A stretch of DNA of 35,565 nt from Bacillota bacterium (GCA_017440275.1 JAFSHN010000053.1:1-35565); one strand, 5' to 3'. Numbered from the stretch's first letter, positions 1 to 7,653 are shown. Notes: generated by a model from the letters alone, not told the origin. Program-made: numbers and translations.

Positions 1-139
1 TCCTAATTTACTCGCTAAAAAAAGCGGATACATGAAGTATCCGCCTATTTGCACGCAAAGATTGCGTTTCAAACTCTATTAACCTGACACTCGGTGACTT
101 AGCCGGGCAGGTGAGAAGCGGATAACTTCTACTTCATAC
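1..139 (-). promoter_or_regulatory. Attenuator-like 5' leader RNA, probably of infC (gene off the left edge)
   Basis: Read on the minus strand, this segment follows a sigma-70 promoter and holds several hairpins: ACCTG/CAGGT (82-86 with 108-112), ACGCAA/TTGCGT (53-58 with 62-67), and a terminator at 24-43 followed by a T-run. The 5' segment at 118-124 (TATCCGC on the minus strand) can pair with the 5' arm of the terminator (GCGGATA), giving an antiterminator that excludes the terminator. The leader ends near a purine-rich TTAGGA that could be a ribosome binding site. From memory, the general form resembles Firmicutes infC-rpmI-rplT (L20) leaders. The gene itself is outside the window, so the identity is an inference. 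The structural pairing is read directly from the sequence. Confidence 0.5.
24..43 (-). terminator. Intrinsic terminator hairpin of the leader
   Basis: The 8-bp stem GCGGATAC/GTATCCGC has a 5-nt loop (ATGAA). On the minus strand it is followed by a run of seven T. It probably acts as the regulated terminator of the leader, and also ends read-through from the aldolase operon. Confidence 0.7.
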
Positions 140-145
140 CCGAAT

Positions 146-174
146 AATATACCACGTCTATATTACTTTGTCAA
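146..174 (-). promoter_or_regulatory. Sigma-70 promoter for the leftward leader
   Basis: On the minus strand the -35 is TTGACA (169-174) and the -10 is TATATT (146-151), with a 17-bp spacer, close to consensus. The -35 lies inside the last codons of the class II aldolase gene, so this promoter is internal to the end of the upstream operon. Confidence 0.75.
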
Positions 175-720
175 TAGATAAATTCTACCGTTTTCCTCAA
201 TTTTTTCGCAGATTTCAAAGGCATTTGCCAGGTCCTTGCCAACAGCCACCATACCGTGATTTGCCATGATTGCGCCGGCATTTTCACCAAGAGCTTCGGC
301 AGTATTTTTCATCAAAGCCTTGGTTCCCGGAAGTGCATATTTTGCAAGTTTCAATTCCTGACCCAGTGTTTCTCTGTGTTCTCTTACTACGGGCATATCC
401 TTCTGCGCTGCTGCAAAAACACAAGCATATTTTGAGTGAGTGTGAATCACACTTCCCACATCAGGTCTGGACTGATAAATCGCTGCATGTAGACCTTTTT
501 CGGATGTTGGTTTAAGGCTGCCTTCGTATTTTAATGTGGCGATTTCAACCTTGACCATATCATCTGCTGTCAGTCGTGTGTAATCAAGTCCCGATGGTGT
601 TGTGAGCATATATTTGTCATCAAGGCGAACAGAGAGGTTTCCCCAAGTGCCCTGGACCAGCCCACTTGCAACTAACTTATTGCCGTATTCAACCAGTTGT
701 TCTCTCAGTGTCTGTTCCAT
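163..720 (-). CDS. Class II aldolase/adducin family protein (L-fuculose-phosphate aldolase type)
   Basis: The product is 185 aa, about the usual size for fuculose/ribulose-phosphate aldolases. These are Zn-dependent cytosolic enzymes that cleave sugar phosphates to dihydroxyacetone phosphate and an aldehyde. The active-site set is visible: GNLS (27-30) and TPSG (41-44) for phosphate binding, E74, the HTH pair H93/H95, and H155 in the NHG motif. These match positions E73/H92/H94/H155 of E. coli FucA. It is the last gene of a six-gene minus-strand operon. It lies one base downstream of a degenerate homologue and follows an FGGY kinase, so the expected substrate is the phosphorylated product of that kinase. 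The true substrate cannot be read from sequence; 5-deoxypentose, fuculose or rhamnulose phosphates are all possible. Confidence 0.85.
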   Translation of the reverse strand: MEQTLREQLVEYGNKLVASGLVQGTWGNLSVRLDDKYMLTTPSGLDYTRLTADDMVKVEIATLKYEGSLKPTSEKGLHAAIYQSRPDVGSVIHTHSKYACVFAAAQKDMPVVREHRETLGQELKLAKYALPGTKALMKNTAEALGENAGAIMANHGMVAVGKDLANAFEICEKIEENGRIYLLTK

Positions 721-721
721 A

Positions 722-1363
722 CTATTTCACCTCGCTTGTCTTAACTTCTGCTTCAGCTTTAGAATATTTGCTCTTATAAACAGCTCTCATCAGTCGAGCT
801 TCTGTCCTGGACAAAGGCGCAACTCCGCCGAGTTTACCTGCCAGACAAAAGATTTCGGCATTTTTTTCTAAAACCTGCATAGCTACAACGGCTTCATAGA
901 GGTTACGTCCCATAGTCAAAGTATATCCTACACCGTGACCTTTTGAATCTGCCCCCTTGAGAACCATACATCCCATATTGTGTTTTAAGGCTTTTTTCAT
1001 AGCCTTTCCTACAACTTTGTTCTTCTTTCCCGGTCTTGCGTCTACGATGTAGCAGGCAGGGCCGAAAACCTGAGCCATATCGTCAAGTGCTGCAGGGAAA
1101 GGTTTAGCTTCTTTCAAACACTTGGTTAAGTATGGTGTCTGAGAATAAACCAGTGCCTTCATATCTGTTCTTGGAACAGGAAGCTCCGTCATATATTTTT
1201 TCTCGATGTCTTCTTCTTTTAAATTGCCAAGATCAGCTCCGGGTTTTGTTGTATAAACACCATCGGATGTTTCGATGATAATCATTGCAGCTTCCCCTAC
1301 AGAATAGCCTTGGCTTGTCATCATCTTACCATATTTGCTGATCACTTCATAAACTTCACTCAT
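722..1363 (-). CDS. Catalytically degenerate class II aldolase-like protein
   Basis: The product is 213 aa and aligns end to end with the neighbouring aldolase (for example its KYGKMMTSQG, TTKPGADLG and ARLMRA segments follow the fold order). The metal-binding residues are gone: the HTH pair becomes YSQ (73-75), the NHG histidine becomes KGA (136-138), and the catalytic Glu region is not recognisable. It should therefore not bind the catalytic metal in the usual way. It abuts the kinase stop codon upstream and lies one base before the active aldolase, so the two are probably co-translated. A structural or regulatory partner of the active aldolase is a reasonable guess, as is a binding protein for the sugar phosphate. 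The family assignment rests on my alignment by eye. Confidence 0.65.
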   Translation of the reverse strand: MSEVYEVISKYGKMMTSQGYSVGEAAMIIIETSDGVYTTKPGADLGNLKEEDIEKKYMTELPVPRTDMKALVYSQTPYLTKCLKEAKPFPAALDDMAQVFGPACYIVDARPGKKNKVVGKAMKKALKHNMGCMVLKGADSKGHGVGYTLTMGRNLYEAVVAMQVLEKNAEIFCLAGKLGGVAPLSRTEARLMRAVYKSKYSKAEAEVKTSEVK

Positions 1364-2899
1364 TTATTCTTCTCCCTTAAATCTGCTTCCGTTTGCCTGT
1401 TCATAGGCTCCCTTTAATGAATTATACACATTTTTGTAGTCTTTGAACAGAACATTGTAGATTTTTTTATTTTCAGGATTTGGTGTATATATATGTTCAA
1501 CTTCCACAAAGTCTTTAACGGCTTCAAATCCCGACAATTCGCCGAGGCTGATAAGAGCAACTACTGCCGCACCTACCGCACCTGAATTACGAGGATCTTT
1601 AACTGTACCGAAGCGCTTGCCTGTGATATCAGCAATAATCTGCATCCAGCCATCATTTAAAGCACCTCCGCCGATAATTCTGAAATCATCACAGTTGAAA
1701 CCGTAGTCCTTTTCGTAATTCTCCAGAATCCATCTCAAGTTATATGCGATGCCTTCGTAAACTGCGCGCAGTAAGTGAGCTCTAGTATGTTCCATATTAA
1801 TGTTAAATAAAGTGGAACGAGTTGTTGTACTTGCCACAGGACATCTTTCGCCAAGCATCCAAGGAGTACATACCAGATGGTCTGAACCCGGAGGAACCTT
1901 TTTAATTTCTTCATTCATATACGAGAAAATGTCGCTGCCGTATTCTTCTTTTTCGCGCGGGAAGAATTGTTCCTGAAGCCACTGAATATTTGCACCGGCA
2001 GATTCAGTGATACCGGCTATCAGGTTCATATCTCTTTCGGCACTCTGGGTTGCTGCAGCACCATTGATAAACTTATCAGCAGTTCTCGAACAAGCTGCAA
2101 CCCATGCGGATGTTCCAAGATAAATATGTACTTCTCCATCGCCGCACATGCCGGAGCCAACTGCAGCCGCCTGAACGTCATCACAGCCTCCTACTACAGG
2201 AGTTCCAACTGCAAGACCCATCTGACGAGCAGCTTCTTCAGTCAAACCGCTGCCGATTTGATCTGTACTGTTGACCAACGGAGGAAGTTTTTCCATATCA
2301 ACACCTGTGAGTTTCATAACTCCCAGCCATTCTTTTTTCTTCAGGTCAAGACCGTATCCGCCTGCTCCTGAAAGTTCTGTTACCATTTCGCCGGTACATC
2401 TGTATTTCAGATAACCGTTAACATCCAGAATCTTGTGTGTCTTAGCATAAATCTCAGGTTGCTTTTCCTTGAGCCATACTATTTTAGGAATGCAGTCTTT
2501 TCCCATGATAGGAGTTCCTGCAACCAATGTGAAAAGCTTTTTGCCTCCCAGTTTCTTCATTATATTCTGAGCTTGCTCTTCTGCACGTCCGTCAACCCAA
2601 GTTATGTTGTTGTACAAAACGTTTCCTTCAGTGTCCACAGGAATAATGCCCTGTGCCTGAGTGGAGAATACCACAGCTTTAATCTGTTCAGGCTCAATTC
2701 CTGCTTTTGCAACTATGTCGCGGCTTGTCTTTGCAACCGCCTGCCAATAATCTTCGGGAACTTGTTCTGCCCAGGCAGGATGCGGATAGTATGTTGGATA
2801 AGGTTCAACACAAGTTGTCACAATATGACCGTGATAATCTACCAGAACGGCTTTGTCAGAACTTGTTCCTATGTCGTGGGCTAATATATATTTTTCCAT
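1364..2899 (-). CDS. FGGY-family carbohydrate kinase (xylulokinase-like)
   Basis: The product is 511 aa, normal for FGGY sugar kinases, which phosphorylate ketoses or polyols with ATP in the cytoplasm. The N-terminal phosphate-binding loop DIGTSSDKAVLVD is at about residues 9-21. The C-terminal ATP-domain motif GGGALNDGWMQ lies near residues 410-425 and is followed by NSGAVGAA. The sequence looks most like the xylulokinase branch, but substrate specificity in this family cannot be judged reliably by eye. The stop codon abuts the next gene's start (1363), and the aminotransferase lies 21 bp upstream, so it is the fourth gene of the operon. In context it should supply the phosphorylated substrate for the downstream aldolase. 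Confidence 0.88.
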   Translation of the reverse strand: MEKYILAHDIGTSSDKAVLVDYHGHIVTTCVEPYPTYYPHPAWAEQVPEDYWQAVAKTSRDIVAKAGIEPEQIKAVVFSTQAQGIIPVDTEGNVLYNNITWVDGRAEEQAQNIMKKLGGKKLFTLVAGTPIMGKDCIPKIVWLKEKQPEIYAKTHKILDVNGYLKYRCTGEMVTELSGAGGYGLDLKKKEWLGVMKLTGVDMEKLPPLVNSTDQIGSGLTEEAARQMGLAVGTPVVGGCDDVQAAAVGSGMCGDGEVHIYLGTSAWVAACSRTADKFINGAAATQSAERDMNLIAGITESAGANIQWLQEQFFPREKEEYGSDIFSYMNEEIKKVPPGSDHLVCTPWMLGERCPVASTTTRSTLFNINMEHTRAHLLRAVYEGIAYNLRWILENYEKDYGFNCDDFRIIGGGALNDGWMQIIADITGKRFGTVKDPRNSGAVGAAVVALISLGELSGFEAVKDFVEVEHIYTPNPENKKIYNVLFKDYKNVYNSLKGAYEQANGSRFKGEE

Positions 2900-2920
2900 A
2901 AACAGCCTCCTGTTATATCG

Positions 2921-4417
2921 TTATTTTACGATGCCTTTTCCGGTTTTTGCTACATGCTTAAATACTTCTTCGAATCTGCCCAATGCGTCATCGATAACTT
3001 CATCAGTATCTGCAAGAGAAGTATAAAGTCTGCTTCCTGCCAAAGTTACGATACCGTTAGCCATATATGCAGCTCCCATTCTTTCCATAGAATCTTTTCT
3101 TTCGTACATCATTTCCTTGTGCTTTAAGATGCCGAGAGCTGATTTTATAAAGCTGAATGAAGAGAAGTCGAACATCATTGCGCCTGTGCATTCCAGATGG
3201 ACAATGCTTCCCTGATTATAACATACAAATGGTAAACTATATTTTTCAAGAAGTTCGTTGAGACCGTCAGCCAGTCTGTCACCGGCTCTTCCTGCCACTT
3301 CGCAAGCATTTGTGCGCGCGATTTCTTTAATTGCAGTATACCCTGCCAATGCAGAAATAGGTGCTGCTGCCAGCGTACCGCCCACGTAAGCTCTATGGCC
3401 TTTGTTTCCAAGACCTGCCGCCATCAACTGTGCGTATTCTTTCTTACCGCCAACGCCGCCTGCTCCCGGATATCCGCCTGCAACAATTTTGCCGAATACT
3501 GTTAAATCAGGAACTACATCAAAGTATCCTTGTGCACCGCCAATTCCTACACGGAAACCTGTTACTACTTCGTCGAAGATTAAGAGTGCACCGTACTTGT
3601 CGCAGAGTGCTCTTACACCCTTGTTATATTCCTTTGCTATTGGACGGGTACCGCTTTCAGGACCTACAGGTTCTACAATAACTGCTGCAGTGCCGCCCTT
3701 CATCTTGTTAAGTTTAAGCATCTTTTCCAGCATATCAAGATCGTTAGCCCTTACTTCGTCAGTACGAGCGTATGCCTTGCTTGGAATGCCGTGAGATTCC
3801 AGCAGGTTACGGCTTCCCGGAACTTTCAGACCATAAACTACCTGGTCACTCCATCCGTGGTAAGCACCGCCCACTTTAATGATTCTCTTTTTGCCTGTCG
3901 CAATTCTTGCAATTCTCATTGCAGCCATTACAGATTCTGTACCTGAACCCAGCATTCTGAACATTTCAACATTTGGCATATGCTTGTTGATTTCTTTTGC
4001 GATTAAAAGTTCAGATTCGTGAAGTAGCCCTGTACATGGTCCGCAAGTGTCTAAAAGATTTTTAACAGCTTCCTTGATAGGTTCGTAGTTGGAGCCTAAA
4101 ATTGTAGGGCCTCCTGCCTGAAGGAAGTCTATATATTTATTGCCGTCTTCATCATAAAGATAAGCACCGTCAGCTTTAGCAAAAGCTACAGGGAATGGCT
4201 TATTAAAAGCCAAATTGTGCTGTACGCCTCCAGGAATGTAGTTTTTAGCTTCTTCGTAAATTTCCTTTGATCTCTTACAATTTTCGTTGTAGTACTTGAG
4301 GACAACATTCTCATAATAGTCGTCATTCACTTCCCAGATTGGTTCAGAAGTAAGGGTCTTTATTCTTGATTCAATGTCTTTTGGGTCTTCCCATCTGCTG
4401 ATTCCGCAATTGTTCAT
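2921..4417 (-). CDS. Class III PLP-dependent aminotransferase (glutamate-1-semialdehyde aminomutase-like)
   Basis: The product is 498 aa with the fold-type I class III layout. It has an N-terminal extension of about 60 residues, the PLP-phosphate loop GSGTES (157-162), YHGW (186-189) stacking on the cofactor, FDEVVTGFR (281-289) holding the PLP-binding Asp, and K310 in VFGK as the Schiff-base lysine. The overall pattern (IPGGVQHN near the start, GYP after the lysine) is closest to the HemL-like branch. No haem genes are nearby, and the partners are a kinase and aldolases, so haem synthesis is unlikely. A role in an amino-sugar or amino-polyol pathway is inferred: it would remove or move an amino group before phosphorylation and cleavage. 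The SD is AGGAGG before ATG. Confidence 0.85.
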   Translation of the reverse strand: MNNCGISRWEDPKDIESRIKTLTSEPIWEVNDDYYENVVLKYYNENCKRSKEIYEEAKNYIPGGVQHNLAFNKPFPVAFAKADGAYLYDEDGNKYIDFLQAGGPTILGSNYEPIKEAVKNLLDTCGPCTGLLHESELLIAKEINKHMPNVEMFRMLGSGTESVMAAMRIARIATGKKRIIKVGGAYHGWSDQVVYGLKVPGSRNLLESHGIPSKAYARTDEVRANDLDMLEKMLKLNKMKGGTAAVIVEPVGPESGTRPIAKEYNKGVRALCDKYGALLIFDEVVTGFRVGIGGAQGYFDVVPDLTVFGKIVAGGYPGAGGVGGKKEYAQLMAAGLGNKGHRAYVGGTLAAAPISALAGYTAIKEIARTNACEVAGRAGDRLADGLNELLEKYSLPFVCYNQGSIVHLECTGAMMFDFSSFSFIKSALGILKHKEMMYERKDSMERMGAAYMANGIVTLAGSRLYTSLADTDEVIDDALGRFEEVFKHVAKTGKGIVK

Positions 4418-4431
4418 TTTGTATCCTCCTA

Positions 4432-4974
4432 TTATTTTATTATTGATGCCAGCAAGTCATAAAACTGTTCTTTCATCTTTGCTGCATCGAATTTTAAATT
4501 ATTGATATGGTAATGGTTTGTCAGTCCGTAATATGCTCCTATTATCATAAGCGTCATATTGTCTGCATTTTCAATTCCTGCACTTTTGAGACTGTCGTAT
4601 GTCATATCCTCTATCTCTTTGACCGGATTCTCCTCATCACCGTTAAGTACAGCATTATATATAAGCCTTGTAGTCAGATTGGGATAATATGCCAGGTCTT
4701 CGATAAGTTTGCCGTAAAGGGCTTTAATCCTATCCACTCCCGAAAGGTTTTTCTCATCGCAGTAGTCTTTGACATCCTCGATTTCCTGCGCGCTTATAGC
4801 CAGCATCAATTCACTGGTACTCGCAAAGTGGTTAAAAACAGTGGTTCTGCAGACATCTGCTGCTTCCGCCACCTGATTGAAAGTAACACCATCTAAACCA
4901 TAACTTTCAAAAAGCCCTTTTGCTGCATGCATTATTTTAATTCTTGTCTTTTCCTTTTTTGAAAGTTTTTTCAT
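4432..4974 (-). CDS. TetR/AcrR family transcriptional regulator
   Basis: The product is 180 aa. The N-terminal helix-turn-helix (about residues 10-55) has the typical TetR pattern: IMHAAKGLFESYGLDGVTFNQVAEAADVCRTTVFNHF contains the AA-x-LF, G, T-x-x-IA and Y/F-x-HF positions. The C-terminal ligand domain is not assignable. It sits in the operon between GtrA and the aminotransferase (gaps of 9 and 14 bp), so it is most likely the local, autoregulated repressor. The palindrome at 5522-5537 at the operon promoter is the natural operator candidate. Confidence 0.88.
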   Translation of the reverse strand: MKKLSKKEKTRIKIMHAAKGLFESYGLDGVTFNQVAEAADVCRTTVFNHFASTSELMLAISAQEIEDVKDYCDEKNLSGVDRIKALYGKLIEDLAYYPNLTTRLIYNAVLNGDEENPVKEIEDMTYDSLKSAGIENADNMTLMIIGAYYGLTNHYHINNLKFDAAKMKEQFYDLLASIIK

Positions 4975-4983
4975 AGATTATAC

Positions 4984-5484
4984 CTACTGTTCTGCTGCTT
5001 CCTGTTCTTTAGCAGCTTCTTTTTCTCTCTGCTTCTGTGCACGCTTATTAGTGTTGATGGAATTTCTGAATACTACGAATCTGTAGTATAAGAATTCTGT
5101 TGTAAGATTGATGCACATTGTCAGTGCCAATACCAGATACTCGTTCCATCCGGCACTTGTCAGAGCATCTCCCCACCAAGTTGAAAGCGGTGCAAATACA
5201 CAGTAGAATGCCGCTATCTTGAGCATTGCCTTAGGAATATTAGTTGCAGATTTGAATGTGATTTCTCTGTTTAGAGTAAAATTCCATACTACAGACAGTG
5301 TAAGCGCTGTCAGATAGCACGGTACATAGCTGAGTTTGAGGATTTCATTGCAGAATGTGAATGAAAGTGCCTGAATAAGTCCTGCTGAATTAGAAAATAT
5401 AAAGAACCAGATGACGTGCCTGATGTTGTCTTTTTTAGTTAATTGTTGCTGACCATTTTTGTCATTTTTGATTTCAGTACTCAT
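4984..5484 (-). CDS. GtrA-like family membrane protein
   Basis: The product is 166 aa with four predicted membrane segments (about 24-45, 52-70, 87-108 and 118-140) and a charged, Gln/Lys/Glu-rich C-terminal tail. The GtrA signature is present: SYVPCYL, then SVVWNFTLNREITF, and later YYRFVVF. GtrA proteins are linked to moving polyprenyl-linked sugars across membranes; some are of unknown role. It is the first gene of the operon, with SD AGGAG 8-9 bases before ATG. Its place ahead of a TetR gene and sugar-cleaving enzymes might suggest a transport or cell-surface sugar link, but this is weak. Confidence 0.8.
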   Translation of the reverse strand: MSTEIKNDKNGQQQLTKKDNIRHVIWFFIFSNSAGLIQALSFTFCNEILKLSYVPCYLTALTLSVVWNFTLNREITFKSATNIPKAMLKIAAFYCVFAPLSTWWGDALTSAGWNEYLVLALTMCINLTTEFLYYRFVVFRNSINTNKRAQKQREKEAAKEQEAAEQ

Positions 5485-5521
5485 GAGCCTTCTCCTTTCA
5501 AATATGTATTCTCGTTCATTT

Positions 5522-5564
5522 TTGTACTATAGTACAATTATCTCACATTTGACCGAAAAGTCAA
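5522..5564 (-). promoter_or_regulatory. Operon promoter with palindromic operator
   Basis: On the minus strand the -35 is TTGACT (5559-5564) and the -10 is GATAAT (5537-5542), with a 16-bp spacer. The transcription start region is covered by a perfect 16-bp palindrome TTGTACTATAGTACAA (5522-5537). A second inverted repeat, TTGAC/GTCAA (5549-5553 with 5560-5564), overlaps the -35. Both are placed where a repressor such as the operon's own TetR would block initiation. Confidence 0.65.
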
Positions 5565-5635
5565 TGTATTCATCGAAATATATCTAGCCTTTTTCACCAT
5601 TGATGTGATATAAATATATATGTGTATGTGCATAA

Positions 5636-5711
5636 GCCCCAATAGCTCAGGGGATAGAGTAGTTCACTCCGAATGAAAAGGCCGCGAGTTCGAATCTCGC
5701 TTGGGGCACCA
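5636..5711 (+). tRNA. tRNA-Arg (anticodon CCG)
   Basis: The cloverleaf reads directly: acceptor GCCCCAA/TTGGGGC, D stem GCTC/GAGT, anticodon loop CTCCGAA with CCG at positions 34-36 (decodes CGG), T arm GCGAG-TTCGAAT-CTCGC, discriminator A and encoded CCA. The anticodon stem GTTCA/TGAAA has one mismatch (27-43, G-A), a small oddity. Confidence 0.93.
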
Positions 5712-5717
5712 AACAAC

Positions 5718-5750
5718 AAAGACATCCTTCCGGGTGTCTTTATTGTTTTT
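5718..5750 (+). terminator. Intrinsic terminator after tRNA-Arg
   Basis: The 10-bp stem AAAGACATCC/GGGTGTCTTT (5718-5727 with 5732-5741, one G-T pair) has the loop TTCC and is followed by TATTGTTTTT. Confidence 0.8.
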
Positions 5751-5810
5751 GTCTAAAGGAATCGAACCCTTTAGCGGTTTTGCGACTGTCACATTTTTTG
5801 ATTATTTCTC

Positions 5811-6020
5811 AAAATTAGGATAGTTTTAACAGTTGTAGCTACCCAAACTATCCCAATTTTAAAATTCTGCAACGAAAAATGACAGTTTTCTGCAAAATCC
5901 TTATCAATTCAGCTCAAAACTGTCATTTTTTTATAAATATTATTCCTTTTGGGACAGTTTATATCGAAAAAGCCATAAAACTGTCCTGAAACACACTAAT
6001 TTTTTAAATTTAGGACAGTT
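5811..6020. repeat. Cluster of related GACAGTTT hairpins
   Basis: This stretch, part of 350 bp without a gene, holds at least three consecutive hairpins whose stems share the core G(A/G)(C/T)AGTTT. The first is 5811-5826 with 5845-5860 (GGATAGTTT/AAACTATCC core, one mismatch). The second is 5875-5889 with 5916-5930 (perfect 15 bp around ATGACAGTTTT). The third is 5952-5960 with 5978-5986 (GGACAGTTT/AAACTGTCC). A further AGGACAGTT (6012-6020) can pair instead with AACTGTCCT (5979-5987), competing with the third. Loops are AT-rich and differ from each other. It could be terminators for the minus-strand gene ending at 6063, a small repeat family or protein-binding sites. I do not recognise it. 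Confidence 0.6.
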
Positions 6021-6062
6021 CATTTAAGTCAAGTGATGTAGTAGAAACAGTCCCACAGTTTT

Positions 6063-6974
6063 TTATATAACCTCAAGTTTTCTGAATGATCTCGGCCAAC
6101 TGCCTGCCTCTTCGGTAACCACAAGGTGATTATCTGCGATGAGTTTGTCTATTCTCGAAAGTACGAAGTATTCAGGCAGTTCAGCCGCCTTATCTCTTAC
6201 GTTCCCCACAAGCCAACCTTCCTGGAAAGCCTTCTTGAAGGAATCAGCCTCATTCATAATAAGTTCATCATAGTAATCTTCCTGAACACTCAGAACTTTT
6301 TTCTCCTTTACAGCACGCAAAGGAGCATTTTCTTCCATCAGTTTTTCCCACGCAAGACAATAAGCATCTTTCTCGTCCGCAGCAAGGTTTTTCTGCATAT
6401 CAACATACTTATGCCAGTCTCCCGGTGTCTTCCCCAGAGCATCCTCCAAATGAACAAGAGAAACACTGTCCTCCGGCACGGCGGATTTACAGCAGTTCCA
6501 TATAAACCATAAGAAACCGCATTTCTCATTGGCTCTGTCACCATACCATACTCTGGCTTTTTCTCCTTTTTGAAGGCGCACAAGAACGGACTCCATCTGT
6601 TCAATTACACGCTGCTGCACGTCTCTTTCAAACTCTCCCGATTTAAAATCCGGATGGTCTGAAGGGAAGTTCCCGATATAAGCAATTCTTTCATCAAGGC
6701 AGTTTAATCCCGCGATATTTCCCACATTAAGGCACATATCGAAATTGAACACGTCCTCCGGATTGCCGCCCAGCGGAGCAGCTTCTTCCCATCTTTTTCT
6801 TTCAGCTTCTTCTGCCGCAGCTTCGGCAGCCTTTGCCTCGGAAGAAGTCATTATACTGCCGTCTTCATTATAATATGTAATAAAACTGTAGCCTCCCGGA
6901 TACTCACCTTTGCCGTAGTTTTGTGCATGACCAAGGCTTCCTCGCCACTCTTCTCTGAAAACAATCTCAATCAT
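6063..6974 (-). CDS. DUF1835/DUF3658 domain-containing protein
   Basis: The product is 303 aa. The start MIEIVFREEWRGSLGHAQ and the early Ala/Glu-rich segment (about 45-65) are followed by the conserved GNPEDVF and LNVGNIAGL pattern. These fit a family common in gut Firmicutes and annotated as DUF1835 (about 75-190) with a C-terminal DUF3658 domain (about 230-300, ending LSRIDKLIADNHLVV...FRKLEV). Its biochemical function is unknown. It follows the LUD gene by 6 bp with a poor ribosome binding site, so translation is probably coupled. A role cannot be inferred from its neighbours. Confidence 0.7.
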   Translation of the reverse strand: MIEIVFREEWRGSLGHAQNYGKGEYPGGYSFITYYNEDGSIMTSSEAKAAEAAAEEAERKRWEEAAPLGGNPEDVFNFDMCLNVGNIAGLNCLDERIAYIGNFPSDHPDFKSGEFERDVQQRVIEQMESVLVRLQKGEKARVWYGDRANEKCGFLWFIWNCCKSAVPEDSVSLVHLEDALGKTPGDWHKYVDMQKNLAADEKDAYCLAWEKLMEENAPLRAVKEKKVLSVQEDYYDELIMNEADSFKKAFQEGWLVGNVRDKAAELPEYFVLSRIDKLIADNHLVVTEEAGSWPRSFRKLEVI

Positions 6975-6980
6975 AATTAA

Positions 6981-7577
6981 TTATAATCCCAATTCTTCGT
7001 CAATCAAAATAACTTCAGCCGCCATTCCCATCATAGGCCCGAAAATAGTTGTCATACCGCGGCAGATTCTTTCAGGACTCTTGCAATCGTAGCACTTGTC
7101 ACCTTTAACCGTACATGGAGTATTTCTTTTGAGCTGAATTGCTCTTTGCGGTGCTGCCACATTGCGGGCACGCCATACAGCGTCTTCGTAAGTAGCTGCC
7201 AATTTATTCTTTCCTATAATATAATATACTTTTTTATGTCCAAAGAGAGTTGCCGAAATTCTGTTGCCCACTCCATCGATGTTGATCATTTCACCTGTTT
7301 CAGCTAAAGCATTGGCAGAAGTAAGGTATACATCTGCATTCATAGCTGCTTTTCTGGCTGTGTCCGCATCTTGTTTCCAGTGCCAGAAAACGGTGTTGTG
7401 GCTCTCCAGTTTCTCGAACAGACCAATATCCGTAACAGTGCTTGAGCCGCCGATTCCTACTGTAACTCCATCGATTAAGCCGTCAATATATTCTGCAGCT
7501 TCTGCTCCTGTGCTGAATACTTTTACTTCAAATCCTCTGTCCTTTAAATTCTTTTCTACCTTTGAAAAATCAGTCAT
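6981..7577 (-). CDS. LUD-domain protein (LutC/YkgG-like)
   Basis: The product is 198 aa from the ATG at 7577. An upstream in-frame TTG (7592) would place the SD GAGGAGAG inside the gene, so the ATG is preferred. The LUD fold is indicated by GVTVGIGGSSTVTDIGL (about 34-50), TSANALAETGEMINIDGVGNR (about 91-111) and the C-terminal CYDCKSPERICRGM cluster with several cysteines, followed by EVILIDEELGL. LUD proteins include subunits of the LutABC lactate-oxidation system. This stand-alone form, with no lutA or lutB nearby, is a common orphan type in Clostridia whose role is unproven. The cysteines may bind a metal or Fe-S centre. Confidence 0.82.
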   Translation of the reverse strand: MTDFSKVEKNLKDRGFEVKVFSTGAEAAEYIDGLIDGVTVGIGGSSTVTDIGLFEKLESHNTVFWHWKQDADTARKAAMNADVYLTSANALAETGEMINIDGVGNRISATLFGHKKVYYIIGKNKLAATYEDAVWRARNVAAPQRAIQLKRNTPCTVKGDKCYDCKSPERICRGMTTIFGPMMGMAAEVILIDEELGL

Positions 7578-7653
7578 TTTTTCTCTCCTCAAATTTCAAA
7601 TAAAATTTAACTAATTATACAATAATTATGCAAAAAATAAAATAATAATTTTA

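Noticed and set aside
2921..4417. hemL, glutamate-1-semialdehyde aminomutase of haem synthesis
   Set aside because: It has a long N-terminal extension and sits in a kinase-aldolase operon with no haem genes, so only the family, not the haem role, is claimed.
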